NCBI RefSeq assembly: GCF_009932725.1
Contig: NZ_BLJU01000002.1
Location: forward strand, 186,001-250,000
Length of the DNA stretch: 64,000 nt
Source: Pseudomonas yangonensis
GTDB taxonomy: Bacteria > Pseudomonadota > Gammaproteobacteria > Pseudomonadales > Pseudomonadaceae
Direction: 5' to 3'
Shown here: piece by piece, positions 18,784 through 27,815 of the stretch
How positions within the stretch are numbered: the stretch's first letter is position 1
Layout of the letters: each line of letters begins with the position of its first letter
Notes under the pieces: model-generated
Databases searched by the model: none
Told to the model about the DNA's origin: nothing
Seen by the model: the letters and a program-made list of their open reading frames with translations, nothing else
Program-made: the position numbers and the translations under genes

Positions 18784-19746
18784 ATGAAGGCATTGCAAGG
18801 CGTCGAAGGGCGTGCAGAGTGGCTGGAGCAACCGGCGCAGAGCTGTGATGCAGGGCAGATTCGCGTGAAGGTGGCGGCCGCTGGGCTTAACCGGGCCGAT
18901 CTGTTGCAGCGTGCCGGGCTATATCCGCCGCCGCCAGGTGCCAGCCAGGCGCTGGGCCTGGAGTGTTCCGGAGTGATTGTCGAAGTCGGTGCTGGCAGCG
19001 CCTGGCAGGTGGGTGATCGCGTCTGTTGTTTGCTCGCTGGCGGCGGCATGGCCGAGGAGGTGGTGCTCGACGCCCGCCACGCGATGCCGGTGCCCGAGGG
19101 CCTGAGTCTGGTCGAGGCAGCGGTGGTGCCGGAGGTATACGCCACGGCCTGGCTCAATCTGTTTCAGCTCGGCGCTTTGCGCCCCGGCGAGAAAGTCCTG
19201 CTGCATGCCGGCGCCAGCGGCGTCGGTTCGGCTGCCATCCAGCTGTGCAAGGCATTCGGCAGTCCGTGCTGGGTCAGCGTCGGCTCTGCCGAGCGCCTGG
19301 CATACTGCGAAGCGCTCGGTGCGCAGGGTGGTGCCTTGCGTGGCGAAGATCTGCAGGCCTTGCATGATTTCGGGCCGTTCGATGTGATTCTCGATCCGGT
19401 CGGCGGGAGCTACGCAGCGCTGAATCTGGAGTTGCTGGCGCGTGACGGACGCTGGATCAATATCGGCCTGATGGGCGGGCGCGAAGCTACTCTGGACCTG
19501 GCTCAGGTACTGGGCAAGCGCATCCAGCTGACCGGCTCGACCCTGCGCAACCGCGATGATCAGTTCAAAGCCGATCTTCTGCGTGATCTGCAGCAACAGG
19601 TATGGCCGCTGTTCGGCGAGGGACGATTAAAGCCGCAACTGGAGGGCAGTTTTGCGATCCAAGATAATGAGGCGGCGTTCGAGACACTCGCCGGTAACCA
19701 AGTCGCCGGTAAACTTGCGCTGCTGATAGATTCCAGCCTGGTCTGA
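18784..19746 (+). CDS. NAD(P)H:quinone oxidoreductase, zinc-independent MDR family
   Basis: The 320-residue cytosolic protein has the medium-chain reductase layout: a GroES-like N-terminus (AAGLNRADLLQRAGLYPPPPG) and a Rossmann nucleotide-binding half with LLHAGASGVGSAAIQL near residue 140. It lacks the zinc-ligand pattern of alcohol dehydrogenases, so one-electron or two-electron quinone reduction with NADPH is expected (PIG3-type). GGAGG precedes the ATG. It is divergent from prc. Confidence 0.85.
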   Translation: MKALQGVEGRAEWLEQPAQSCDAGQIRVKVAAAGLNRADLLQRAGLYPPPPGASQALGLECSGVIVEVGAGSAWQVGDRVCCLLAGGGMAEEVVLDARHAMPVPEGLSLVEAAVVPEVYATAWLNLFQLGALRPGEKVLLHAGASGVGSAAIQLCKAFGSPCWVSVGSAERLAYCEALGAQGGALRGEDLQALHDFGPFDVILDPVGGSYAALNLELLARDGRWINIGLMGGREATLDLAQVLGKRIQLTGSTLRNRDDQFKADLLRDLQQQVWPLFGEGRLKPQLEGSFAIQDNEAAFETLAGNQVAGKLALLIDSSLV

Positions 19747-19783
19747 AGCAGGGCTACTGATAGCCTGTGGCGCGGGCTGCGTC

Positions 19784-19824
19784 ATCGATTGGTGCACTCA
19801 ATCGATATCATGGTCGTAATCAAT
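19784..19824 (+). promoter_or_regulatory. Candidate OxyR operator upstream of ahpC
   Basis: ATTG (19788), CAAT (19799), ATGG (19810) and CAAT (19821) are each separated by seven bases. This matches the four-half-site ATAG-N7-CTAT-N7-ATAG-N7-CTAT geometry of OxyR with three of four bases conserved in each half-site. The first two half-sites lie in a perfect palindrome (ATCGATTG / CAATCGAT). A TAATAT -10-like hexamer follows at 19848. The site is 77 bases upstream of ahpC. Confidence 0.55.
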
Positions 19825-19900
19825 AAGCTTTTTTCCGTTAGGTGGCTAATATAGCGACCGTAGATTTCAACCCTCACAGAAACCTCAGAAGGAGTCAGAG

Positions 19901-20464
19901 ATGTCCCTCATCAATACTCAAGTTCAGCCGTTCAAGGTCAACGCTTTTCACAACGGTGAGTTCATCGAAGTCACCGAGCAGAGCCTGCAGGGCAAGTGGT
20001 CCGTGCTGATCTTCATGCCGGCTGCCTTCACCTTCAACTGCCCGACCGAAATCGAAGACGCTGCCAACAACTACGCCGAGTTCCAGAAGGCCGGTGCCGA
20101 GGTCTACATCGTGACCACCGACACCCACTTCTCGCACAAGGTATGGCACGAAACTTCGCCGGCCGTTGGCAAGGCTCAGTTCCCGCTGATCGGTGACCCG
20201 ACTCACCAGCTGACCAACGCTTTCGGCGTACACATTCCGGAAGAAGGCCTGGCCCTGCGCGGTACCTTCATCATCAACCCGGAAGGTCAGATCAAGACTC
20301 TGGAAATCCACTCCAACGAGATCGCTCGTGACGTTTCCGAAACTCTGCGCAAGCTGAAGGCTGCTCAGTACACCGCCGCCAACCCGGGTCAGGTTTGCCC
20401 GGCCAAGTGGAAGGAAGGCGAGAAGACTCTGGCTCCTTCGCTGGACCTGGTTGGCAAGATCTAA
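19901..20464 (+). CDS. ahpC: Alkyl hydroperoxide reductase peroxiredoxin AhpC
   Basis: AhpC is a typical 2-Cys peroxiredoxin that reduces H2O2 and organic peroxides in the cytosol. The 187-residue protein has the peroxidatic Cys47 in FTFNCPTE and the resolving Cys166 in GQVCPAKW. A strong ribosome-binding site (AAGGAG) precedes the ATG. ahpF follows 151 bases later, with a hairpin between them that would lower ahpF expression relative to ahpC. Confidence 0.97.
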   Translation: MSLINTQVQPFKVNAFHNGEFIEVTEQSLQGKWSVLIFMPAAFTFNCPTEIEDAANNYAEFQKAGAEVYIVTTDTHFSHKVWHETSPAVGKAQFPLIGDPTHQLTNAFGVHIPEEGLALRGTFIINPEGQIKTLEIHSNEIARDVSETLRKLKAAQYTAANPGQVCPAKWKEGEKTLAPSLDLVGKI

Positions 20465-20550
20465 ATTGCCGACTTCCTTTCCGGCCGGCCTCGGGCGGAA
20501 AGGACCAACTCTGCGCTGTTTGGGCCATTAACCGGCCCTTGTGGTGCCCG

Positions 20551-20582
20551 ATGCCCGGGCGCGATCCGTCCGGGCATTTTAT
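20551..20582 (+). terminator. Intercistronic terminator/attenuator between ahpC and ahpF
   Basis: Arms ATGCCCGG and CCGGGCAT are separated by 11 bases and followed by TTTATT. Its place between two functionally paired genes suggests partial termination, giving more peroxiredoxin than reductase. Confidence 0.7.
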
Positions 20583-20615
20583 TGCCCGAATTTTCGTATT
20601 TGAGGAATTTCCGCC

Positions 20616-22172
20616 ATGTTGGACGCCAATCTTAAAGCCCAGTTGAAGGCCTACCTGGAAAAGGTCACCCAGCCGTTCGAGATCGTCGCGTCCCTCGATG
20701 ACGGCGAAAAATCCCAGGAATTGCTCGGGCTCCTGCAAGACATCGTCAGCCTGACTGACAAGATCACCCTGAAAACCGATGGCGGTGATGCCCGTCGTCC
20801 GTCTTTCTCGCTGGTGCGCCCCGGTGCGGATATCGGCCTGACCTTCGCCGGTATCCCCATGGGTCACGAGTTCACCTCGCTGGTGCTGGCACTGCTGCAG
20901 GTGGGCGGCCATCCGTCCAAGCTGGACGCCGACACCATTGCGCAGATCAAGAGCATCGAAGGCAAGTTCGAGTTCGAGACCTACTTCTCGCTCTCCTGCC
21001 AGAACTGCCCGGACGTGGTTCAGGCGCTGAACCTGATGGCCGTGCTCAACCCCAACATCCGCAACGTCTCCATCGACGGTGCGCTGTTCCAGGAAGAGGT
21101 CGAGCGTCGCCAGATCATGGCCGTGCCGAGCATCTACCTGAACGGTGAGGCCTTCGCTTCCGGCCGCATGGACGTGAAGGAAATCCTTGCCAAGATCGAT
21201 ACCGGCGCCGCCAACCGCGATGCCGAGAAGATGAGTGCCAAGGAAGCCTTTGACGTGCTGGTGGTGGGCGGTGGCCCGGCCGGCGCCGCAGCCGCCATTT
21301 ACGCTGCGCGCAAGGGCATCCGCACCGCGATTGCCGCCGAGCGTTTCGGTGGCCAGGTGCTGGACACCATGGCCATCGAGAACTTCATCTCGGTCAAGGA
21401 GACCGAAGGCCCGAAGCTGGTGCGTGCGCTTGAAGAACACGTCAAGGAATACGAAGTCGACGTGATGAACCTGCAGCGTGCCTCAGCCCTGGTGCCGGCC
21501 AGCAGCGAAGGCGGCCTGCACGAAGTCAAGTTCGAGAACGGCGCCTCGCTCAAGGCCAAGACCGTGATCCTCTCCACCGGCGCGCGCTGGCGTGAAATGG
21601 GCGTGCCCGGTGAGCAGGAGTACAAGGCCAAGGGCGTGTGCTTCTGCCCGCACTGCGACGGCCCGCTGTTCAAGGGCAAGCGCGTGGCGGTGATCGGCGG
21701 CGGTAACTCCGGCGTCGAGGCGGCCATCGACCTGGCCGGCCTGGTCGCCCACGTCACCCTGCTGGAGTTCGCCGACACCCTGCGTGCCGACGCGGTGCTG
21801 CAGAAGAAGCTCTACAGCCTGCCCAACGTCACCGTGATCAAGAGCGCACAGACCACCGAGGTCACCGGCGACGGACAGAAGGTCACCGGCCTGGTGTACA
21901 AGGATCGCACCACCGAGGAACTGCACAACGTCGAGCTGGAAGGCATCTTCGTGCAGATCGGCCTGTTGCCCAACAGCGACTGGCTCAAGGGCACCGTGGA
22001 GCTCAGCCGCTTCGGCGAGATCGTCGTCGATGCCAAGGGCGCGACCAACATCCCCGGCGTGTTCGCTGCCGGCGACGTGACCACCGTGCCGTACAAGCAG
22101 ATCGTCATCGCCATGGGTGAGGGTTCGAAGGCTTCGCTGTCCGCCTTCGACCACCTGATCCGCCATAGCTGA
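20616..22172 (+). CDS. ahpF: Alkyl hydroperoxide reductase subunit F (AhpF)
   Basis: AhpF is the NADH-dependent flavoprotein that re-reduces AhpC. The 518-residue protein has an N-terminal tandem thioredoxin-like domain with the redox pair in LSCQNCPD (about residues 129-132), FAD-binding [17 protein letters not shown] near 215, the second redox pair CFCPHCDGP (about 343-346) and the NADH-binding [18 protein letters not shown] lies upstream of the ATG. It is followed by a strong terminator. Confidence 0.97.
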   Translation: MLDANLKAQLKAYLEKVTQPFEIVASLDDGEKSQELLGLLQDIVSLTDKITLKTDGGDARRPSFSLVRPGADIGLTFAGIPMGHEFTSLVLALLQVGGHPSKLDADTIAQIKSIEGKFEFETYFSLSCQNCPDVVQALNLMAVLNPNIRNVSIDGALFQEEVERRQIMAVPSIYLNGEAFASGRMDVKEILAKIDTGAANRDAEKMSAKEAFDVLVVGGGPAGAAAAIYAARKGIRTAIAAERFGGQVLDTMAIENFISVKETEGPKLVRALEEHVKEYEVDVMNLQRASALVPASSEGGLHEVKFENGASLKAKTVILSTGARWREMGVPGEQEYKAKGVCFCPHCDGPLFKGKRVAVIGGGNSGVEAAIDLAGLVAHVTLLEFADTLRADAVLQKKLYSLPNVTVIKSAQTTEVTGDGQKVTGLVYKDRTTEELHNVELEGIFVQIGLLPNSDWLKGTVELSRFGEIVVDAKGATNIPGVFAAGDVTTVPYKQIVIAMGEGSKASLSAFDHLIRHS

Positions 22173-22190
22173 TCGGTTGTTGCGGAAACG

Positions 22191-22219
22191 AAAAGGCCGC
22201 CCCTCGGGGCGGCCTTTTT
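22191..22219. terminator. Terminator after ahpF
   Basis: AAAAGGCCGCCCC-TC-GGGGCGGCCTTTTT forms a perfect stem flanked by A and T runs, so it can work in both directions and separates ahpF from the facing permease gene. Confidence 0.92.
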
Positions 22220-22307
22220 CCGTTTGGCGGACCTGCGAACTCTGTAAAGAAAATTGCCTGTTTATCTGGCGCAACAGCCGCTGGTGACCTCCTCTCGTAT
22301 GTACAGG

Positions 22308-23534
22308 CTAGGTCGTTTCTGATTCGCCTTTGGTTATGCGTGCCAACGGTTGGCCGGCGAGCATAGCTAGGACATGGACGCCGAGCATCGCCGAGGTCAG
22401 GCCGAGCAGCATGCCCGTGTAGCCCAGGCGATCCAGGAGCACGCCGGCGGCCACCGGCACCGCCAGGCGCGAGACGACGAACAGGCTGGCCTGCAGGCCG
22501 TAATCGACGGCCTGGCGCTGGTGGCGGGTGAAATACATCATCAGGCCGAAGACCATGGCGGAGATCGCGCCCATGGCCGCTGCCACCAGCGTTGCGCCGA
22601 TGATCAGCCCGAGCGTGCCGCTCTGACTCCAGAGCACGGCGGTCAGGCCGGCCAGGGCGAAGAGGGCGAAACCGGTGAACAGCGGCATGGCCCGGGCCAC
22701 CCCGAGCCGGCGCAACAGGCGCCCGCCCAGCACGCTGGCCAGGGCACCGACCACGCCGCCGCCGACCCCGGCCACCCAGGCCACTTGGGTGGCCGGCATA
22801 CCCTGATCGAGCAGCAGGGGCTTGAGGTACAGCCAACTGGCGCCAATGAAGGGAAAGCAGGACAGCAGCAGGCAGGTCCACAGTGCTGCCCCGGGTTGCT
22901 CGAAGTAGCCGCGCCAGTTCGGCTCGTGCCTGCTCTGCGCAGCGTCTGCCTGGCCTTGCGGCGCACCTTCGCCCAGCAACGGCAGCAACAGCGCGCCCAG
23001 CAGCAGGGCGCCGGCCATCAGCACGAAGGGCGCCTGCCAGCCCCAGTGCGCGTGCACCAGCAGCATCAGGCCGCCACCGACGATGGCGGCCAGAAACAGC
23101 GCCGCCGAGCGGATCGCCCCGGCGCGCACGCGTTGGCTTTCTGGCAGAAGCTTGATCGCCAGGGCGTTGACCGGAATGTCAGCCCAGGTCGCCAGCACCC
23201 CGGCCAGCAGTGTCAGGGCGAAGAACAGGCCATGCCTGTCGAGCAGTGCCTCGCGGCCTGCCAGCAGCAGAACCGCCGCCAGCCCCAGGCTCAGCAGCAG
23301 TGCCCAGCTTCTGTAATGCGCGCCGGCGAAGCGCCAGCGCTCCACCGGCAGCGCCAGCAGGAACTTGAACACCGCCGGCAGCCCGGCCAGCTGGAACAGG
23401 CCGATCTCGGTGCCCGACCAACCGTGCTGGCGCATCACCAGCGGCATGCCGAGCAACAGGTAGATGCTCGGCACCGCCAGGACGAAGTTGAGCCAGCCGA
23501 ACAGCGCCTGGCGCCCGAGCAGGTGCATGTTCAT
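22308..23534 (-). CDS. MFS permease, RhtX/FptX siderophore-importer type (probable)
   Basis: The 408-residue inner-membrane protein has about 12 hydrophobic helices in two blocks separated by a charged loop near residues 195-215 (EGAPQGQADAAQSRHEPNW). Its start (ALFGWLNFVLAVPSIYLLLGMPLVM) and lack of sugar-porter motifs resemble the AmpG-like RhtX/FptX/YbtX permeases that import ferric siderophores or their breakdown products. It is the last gene of an operon with a TonB receptor and a methyltransferase, and its start overlaps the preceding stop by ATGA. Siderophore uptake is an inference from family likeness and context. Confidence 0.68.
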   Translation of the reverse strand: MNMHLLGRQALFGWLNFVLAVPSIYLLLGMPLVMRQHGWSGTEIGLFQLAGLPAVFKFLLALPVERWRFAGAHYRSWALLLSLGLAAVLLLAGREALLDRHGLFFALTLLAGVLATWADIPVNALAIKLLPESQRVRAGAIRSAALFLAAIVGGGLMLLVHAHWGWQAPFVLMAGALLLGALLLPLLGEGAPQGQADAAQSRHEPNWRGYFEQPGAALWTCLLLSCFPFIGASWLYLKPLLLDQGMPATQVAWVAGVGGGVVGALASVLGGRLLRRLGVARAMPLFTGFALFALAGLTAVLWSQSGTLGLIIGATLVAAAMGAISAMVFGLMMYFTRHQRQAVDYGLQASLFVVSRLAVPVAAGVLLDRLGYTGMLLGLTSAMLGVHVLAMLAGQPLARITKGESETT

Positions 23535-24583
23535 TGCAGGCTCCTACGGCCGATCACGGCGGTGACCGGGGTTACCGGGAAGGGCACCTCGCGCTGCGTC
23601 TGCAAGGCGCTGAAACCGGCCCGCTGCATGGCCTGGCGCAGGCCTCCGGTGTGGGTCAACTGGCGCCCGAGCATGCGCATGGACAGGTAGTAGGAGAGCA
23701 TCTGCCGCGCCGCGTCCTGGCTGTCGGGAATTTCCGCCTGGGCGCAGACCAGCACGCCGCCTGGGCGCAACGCGGCGTGGATCTTGCCCAGAGCCTGGTC
23801 GATATCGGGCACGAAATGCAGCACGGAGGAGCACCAGATCAGGTCATAGCCCTCGCCGATCGGGTCGCGGATCAGGTCGCCGCTGCGGCCCCGCAGACGC
23901 CCGCCGAGGCCGGCCGCGTGGATGTTCTCTTCGGCTACGCTGATGGTCTCTGGCAGGTCGAACACCTCGCCGCGCAAGTTCGGGTTGGCCTTGGCCAGGG
24001 CGATGGCCACCAGCCCGGGGCCGCCGCCCAGGTCGAGCAGGCGTTGGGCGCGGTGGAATTCGGGCAGTTGCGAGAACACCGCCAGCGCCGCCTCGGCCGT
24101 TGCCGCCCGTTGCTCCTGGGCGATCTGCAGGCGCGCTGCCGCCTGCCAGTTGGCCGCGGTGCCGGCGAGTCGGGGGGCGGTGCTCGCTTCGCCGGTGCGT
24201 AGCTGCTCGTCCAGGTTCTTGCCGAAGTGGCGCAACGCCTGCAGGCGCAGGCTCCAGGCGTCGCCGCAATGCTGCTGCGAGTCGTGATCCAGGTAGCGGC
24301 TCGCCAGCCAGGAGGCCTGGTAGCGCCAGCCTTGCGCAGGCGTTACGGCTTCCTGACGATCCAGCAGGCGCATGCTCCAGAGCATTTCCAGCAGATGCTC
24401 GGTGTTGCTCGGGTGCAGGCGCAGGCGCTCGGCCACGATGCCGGCCGACATGGGTTCGGCGAGCAGGCGGAACAGCTTCAGTTCCAGAGCCACGCGCAGG
24501 GCGTCGGCCTGGACCGAGGCCAGGGCCAGGTCCCAGTAGGGTTGCAGCTGGTGGCCGCCGGTGGCGTTGGTGTGTGGGGTCAT
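23531..24583 (-). CDS. SAM-dependent O-methyltransferase (acetylserotonin OMT-like)
   Basis: The 350-residue protein has an N-terminal dimerisation/winged-helix region (about 15-105) and a C-terminal Rossmann methyltransferase domain. The domain has motif I LLDLGGGPGLVAIALA near residue 180, FDLPETISVAEE, and a C-terminal LRPGGVLVCAQAEI. This matches family-2 O-methyltransferases (PF00891), which act on small aromatic or polyketide molecules. It is wedged between a TonB-dependent receptor and a permease with four-base overlaps on both sides, so it probably modifies the transported ligand. The substrate is unknown; no synthetase genes are in the window. Confidence 0.8.
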   Translation of the reverse strand: MTPHTNATGGHQLQPYWDLALASVQADALRVALELKLFRLLAEPMSAGIVAERLRLHPSNTEHLLEMLWSMRLLDRQEAVTPAQGWRYQASWLASRYLDHDSQQHCGDAWSLRLQALRHFGKNLDEQLRTGEASTAPRLAGTAANWQAAARLQIAQEQRAATAEAALAVFSQLPEFHRAQRLLDLGGGPGLVAIALAKANPNLRGEVFDLPETISVAEENIHAAGLGGRLRGRSGDLIRDPIGEGYDLIWCSSVLHFVPDIDQALGKIHAALRPGGVLVCAQAEIPDSQDAARQMLSYYLSMRMLGRQLTHTGGLRQAMQRAGFSALQTQREVPFPVTPVTAVIGRRSLQ

Positions 24584-26568
24584 AGTCGATAGCTCAGGCG
24601 TAGGCCGATCTCGCGTGGCTCGCTGTACACACGCGCCATGCCGTTGAGGTAACCGACCGCGTCGTAGCGCTTGTCGGTGGCGTTTTCCACGTAGGCGCTC
24701 AGGCCCAGGTGCTCGAAGTCATAGCCGGCGCTCAGGTCGAGCAGGGCGTAGCCGGCGCGGCCGTAACGGTTGGCCGAATCGAGGTAGGTGCGACCCACGC
24801 CGCTTATCCCGGCCTGGGCGAACCAGCCGGCGTCGGCGTCGTAGCGCAGGCCCAGGTAGCTGGTCAGGTCGGGCGCGAAGGGGGCGTGGTTGCCCTGGTA
24901 GTCGGCGCTGCCGTCCTGAAAGCGCTCGAAGCGCGTGCGGTTGATGCCAAGCGAGGCCTGCAGTTGCCAATGGGCGCCGAGCAGGTAGTCGGCCTCTAGT
25001 TCCAGGCCGCTGCTGCGAGCCTCGGCGGCATTGGTGATGTAGACCATCCCGGGCTGCACGATCTGCTGCACCTGCATGTCGCTGATCTGCATCCAGTAGA
25101 GGGCGGCCGAATAGCGCAGGCGACGTTCCGCGGCCCAGCCCTTGATGCCGAGTTCATAGGCGTCCACCTGCTCCGGGTCGTACGCCGGGTAGCCGGCCGA
25201 GGCGGAAAAGGCATTGAAGCCGCCAGCACGGAAGCCTTGCGAATAGCTGGCATAGGCCTGGGTGTCGTCGCTCCAGGCGTACTGCAAGGCCAGCTTGGGG
25301 GTGAAGCGTTGCCACTGGTCGCTGCGGTTGCCGCTGTCACGGGGCGACAGGCTGACCTCGTTGCGCTCCATCCGCGCGCCCAGGGTCAGGGACCAGTGCG
25401 AGGTCAGCGCTTGCGTCCACTGGCCGAACAGGGCGGCGGTGTTGCCGCCCAGATCCACCTGGGTGCGGGTCATGGCCATGGGCAGCTTCTGGCGATAATC
25501 CAGCGAGTGGTCGTCGCGATCGGCATAGAGGCCGACGAGCCACTGACTCTCGGCCCCTTCGCCTTCCAGGCGCAGTTCCTGGGACAGGGTACTTAGGTGG
25601 TAGTCGCGTTCGAGGTGCAGGGTGTCGATCGGCAGGAAGTCGGTGTCCTGGCGCACGCGATCATAGAAGTCGTTGCGTGCCGTGATCGAGTGCAGGCGCA
25701 GGCCGGAATCCAGCTCATGCTCGACATCCAGCGACAGGCTACGGCCGCTGGAATGGTTCCAGCTGCGGGTGCCGGAGCGCACCTCGCGGTGCGACGAACC
25801 GGCCGCGCCCCACTGCGAGCCGCCATCGCGGTAGTCCTGGCGGCTGTAGCGCAAGGTGGCGCTGGTCGCTGATGCGGGTGTCCAGCGCAGCACGGCGCGG
25901 CCGTTGTGGCGCTCGCGATCATCCTCGTCGCGGCCACGGTAGGCGTTGTCGATGAAGCCGTCCTGTTCGAGCCATTCGCCGGCGATGCCGCCGTACAGCG
26001 TATCGGCCACCAGCGCCTGGCTCAGGTCGAAGCGCAGCACGCGCTTGTCGCGGTTGCCCAGGGTGGCATCGACCCGCGCGTAGGGCGCGTCGTCGATGGG
26101 GCGGGTGTGCAGGTGCATCACGCCGGCCTCTGCGTTGCGCCCGTACAGGGTCGATTGCGGGCCACGGAGGATTTCCACTCGCTCCAGCGCCAGCAGGTTG
26201 TGGTCGAAGCCCTGGCCCATCAGGGAGGGTACGCCATCGACCAGCATCAGCACGGAGGAGGAGAACGCTGTGGCACTGGAGCTGATGCCGCGCATCACCG
26301 GTACGTTGGTACCGGACTGGCCGAATGGCTGGAAGACGAAGTTCGGCGTGCGCCGGGCCAGCGCCTGCAGGTCGTCGGCCCCGGCGTCGCGCAAGGCTTC
26401 GCCCTGCACCACCGACACGCTGGCCGGTACGTCCTGCAGATCCTGTTCGATCTTGTTGGCGGTAACGGTCATATCTGGCAGTCGTTGTTGTTCTGTAGCC
26501 AGCGCCAGCGTTGGCATCAGTAAGCCCCCCAGTATGACGCCCCCCCAGCGGATACTCATTTCTCGCAT
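24580..26568 (-). CDS. TonB-dependent outer-membrane receptor (FyuA-like)
   Basis: The 662-residue receptor has a signal peptide (about 1-25, ending LALATEQ), a TonB-box-like LPDMTVTA, a plug domain (about 40-150) with PVMRGISSS, LVDGVP, RVEILRGPQSTLYGRNAEAGVM, and a 22-strand beta-barrel ending YSEPREIGLRLSYRL. Overall it resembles the ferric-yersiniabactin/pesticin receptor group. It is the first gene of a three-gene operon and is divergent from a PchR-like regulator, so it likely imports a metallophore. Two in-frame ATGs lie at 26568 and 26559; the first is used. Confidence 0.85.
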   Translation of the reverse strand: MREMSIRWGGVILGGLLMPTLALATEQQRLPDMTVTANKIEQDLQDVPASVSVVQGEALRDAGADDLQALARRTPNFVFQPFGQSGTNVPVMRGISSSATAFSSSVLMLVDGVPSLMGQGFDHNLLALERVEILRGPQSTLYGRNAEAGVMHLHTRPIDDAPYARVDATLGNRDKRVLRFDLSQALVADTLYGGIAGEWLEQDGFIDNAYRGRDEDDRERHNGRAVLRWTPASATSATLRYSRQDYRDGGSQWGAAGSSHREVRSGTRSWNHSSGRSLSLDVEHELDSGLRLHSITARNDFYDRVRQDTDFLPIDTLHLERDYHLSTLSQELRLEGEGAESQWLVGLYADRDDHSLDYRQKLPMAMTRTQVDLGGNTAALFGQWTQALTSHWSLTLGARMERNEVSLSPRDSGNRSDQWQRFTPKLALQYAWSDDTQAYASYSQGFRAGGFNAFSASAGYPAYDPEQVDAYELGIKGWAAERRLRYSAALYWMQISDMQVQQIVQPGMVYITNAAEARSSGLELEADYLLGAHWQLQASLGINRTRFERFQDGSADYQGNHAPFAPDLTSYLGLRYDADAGWFAQAGISGVGRTYLDSANRYGRAGYALLDLSAGYDFEHLGLSAYVENATDKRYDAVGYLNGMARVYSEPREIGLRLSYRL

Positions 26569-26737
26569 TTCTCCCTCTCGAACGAAAAGATGGCAAGCGC
26601 GCCTGCGGGCAGGGCGGATACCTGCCGCAAAGGCGTGCTTTTGATGTAATACGAATGCTACAGATAGATAGGAATGCGTATCATCTAGATTGATATGATT
26701 TCAGAATTTTCCCGTATGCGAACCGGAGGAAGGACCC

Positions 26738-27733
26738 ATGACTGCTGTTCAACGGATATCCCAGCCGCATCGATTAGCGATGAGTCAGGCACGGCTGGTG
26801 CGCCGGGAAACCTCCGGCTGGGAGCGTCAGCAACTGCCGGAGGAGCTGGGCGACTGCTACTCGGAGCGTTTCGTGCTGGATCACGACTTGTTGGTGGTTC
26901 GCTCGCGCTACCATCCGACCCGCGACCTGATCGAGGAAACGGTCGACCCTCATGACCGCCACATGCTGGTGATCACCCTGGGCTTGCAGGGGCAGTCCGG
27001 CTACAAGGCACGCAATGGCGATACGCTGTGTTTCCGTGCCGGCTTCACCACCGTCACCGCTTTCCATGGCAGCCAGGGGGAACGCTGCTACGAAGCCGGC
27101 ACGACGGTTTCCCAACTACGGCTGCTGGTGGGCGAGAACACCCTGATCAGGTATCTGGGCGCGGAGCGTGCCGGGACGTTGCTGGGCTCGGGGCATATCC
27201 GCCAGCTGGCCTTTCGCAAGACCAGCGGGGCCAGCAGCGCCCATGCCGGAGCCCTGCAGCGGTATCTCAACGACCCTCAGCGCATCGCAGCGCTGGACAT
27301 GCATATCCACACGCTCAGCCTGCTTTCCGAGCAGCTCAATCTGCTCTGTCCGGCAACGCCTAAGGCGCTGCAATTCAGTACCCAGGACATCGAGAAGCTG
27401 GAGCGCGCCCGCGATCTGATGATCGAGCAGATCGACCAGCCACTGACCATCGCCTACCTGTGCGCGGCGGTGGGGCTGAACGAATTCAAGCTCAAGGAAG
27501 GTTTCCACTACCGCTTCAACACCACGCCCCACCGCATGCTCCACGAAATGCGCATGCGCAAGGCCCATGTCCTGCTGGAGAGCGGACACCAGGTGGCGCA
27601 GGTGGCATACCGCGTTGGCTATCGCTACCCGAACAACTTCAGTGCGGCATTTTCCGCATTCTTCGGCCAGGCGCCGAAGTCGGTGTTCGGTGCGCATCGG
27701 CGCCAGAGCAAGGATCTGGCATCGGGCGAGTAA
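26738..27733 (+). CDS. AraC-family regulator, PchR-like
   Basis: The 331-residue protein has an N-terminal ligand-sensing region (about 1-225) and a C-terminal double HTH (about 225-320) with LTIAYLCAAVGLNEFKLKEGFHYRF and QVAQVAYRVGYRYPNNFSAAF. The NEFKLKEGF sequence in the first HTH is characteristic of PchR/YbtA-type activators, which sense a ferric siderophore and switch on its receptor. It starts after GGAGGAAGG and faces away from the receptor operon, across a 169-base control region. The likely role is ligand-dependent activation of that operon. It is followed by a terminator. Confidence 0.85.
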   Translation: MTAVQRISQPHRLAMSQARLVRRETSGWERQQLPEELGDCYSERFVLDHDLLVVRSRYHPTRDLIEETVDPHDRHMLVITLGLQGQSGYKARNGDTLCFRAGFTTVTAFHGSQGERCYEAGTTVSQLRLLVGENTLIRYLGAERAGTLLGSGHIRQLAFRKTSGASSAHAGALQRYLNDPQRIAALDMHIHTLSLLSEQLNLLCPATPKALQFSTQDIEKLERARDLMIEQIDQPLTIAYLCAAVGLNEFKLKEGFHYRFNTTPHRMLHEMRMRKAHVLLESGHQVAQVAYRVGYRYPNNFSAAFSAFFGQAPKSVFGAHRRQSKDLASGE

Positions 27734-27763
27734 CCTTGGTGCGAGGTTCGTCGCGTTGAAACG

Positions 27764-27805
27764 AAAAACGCCGCGCTCTGCGAAGAGCACGGCGTTAGAG
27801 TTTTG
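27764..27805. terminator. Bidirectional terminator after the AraC gene
   Basis: Arms AACGCCG and CGGCGTT, plus an inner GCTCT/AGAGC pair, are flanked by GAAAAA and GTTTT between two converging genes. Confidence 0.8.
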
Positions 27806-27815
27806 GCGGGCTACC

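Noticed and set aside
26667..26685. Possible Fur box upstream of the TonB receptor and AraC gene
   Set aside because: By hand alignment only about 11 of 19 positions match the consensus; too weak to call, though iron control is plausible.
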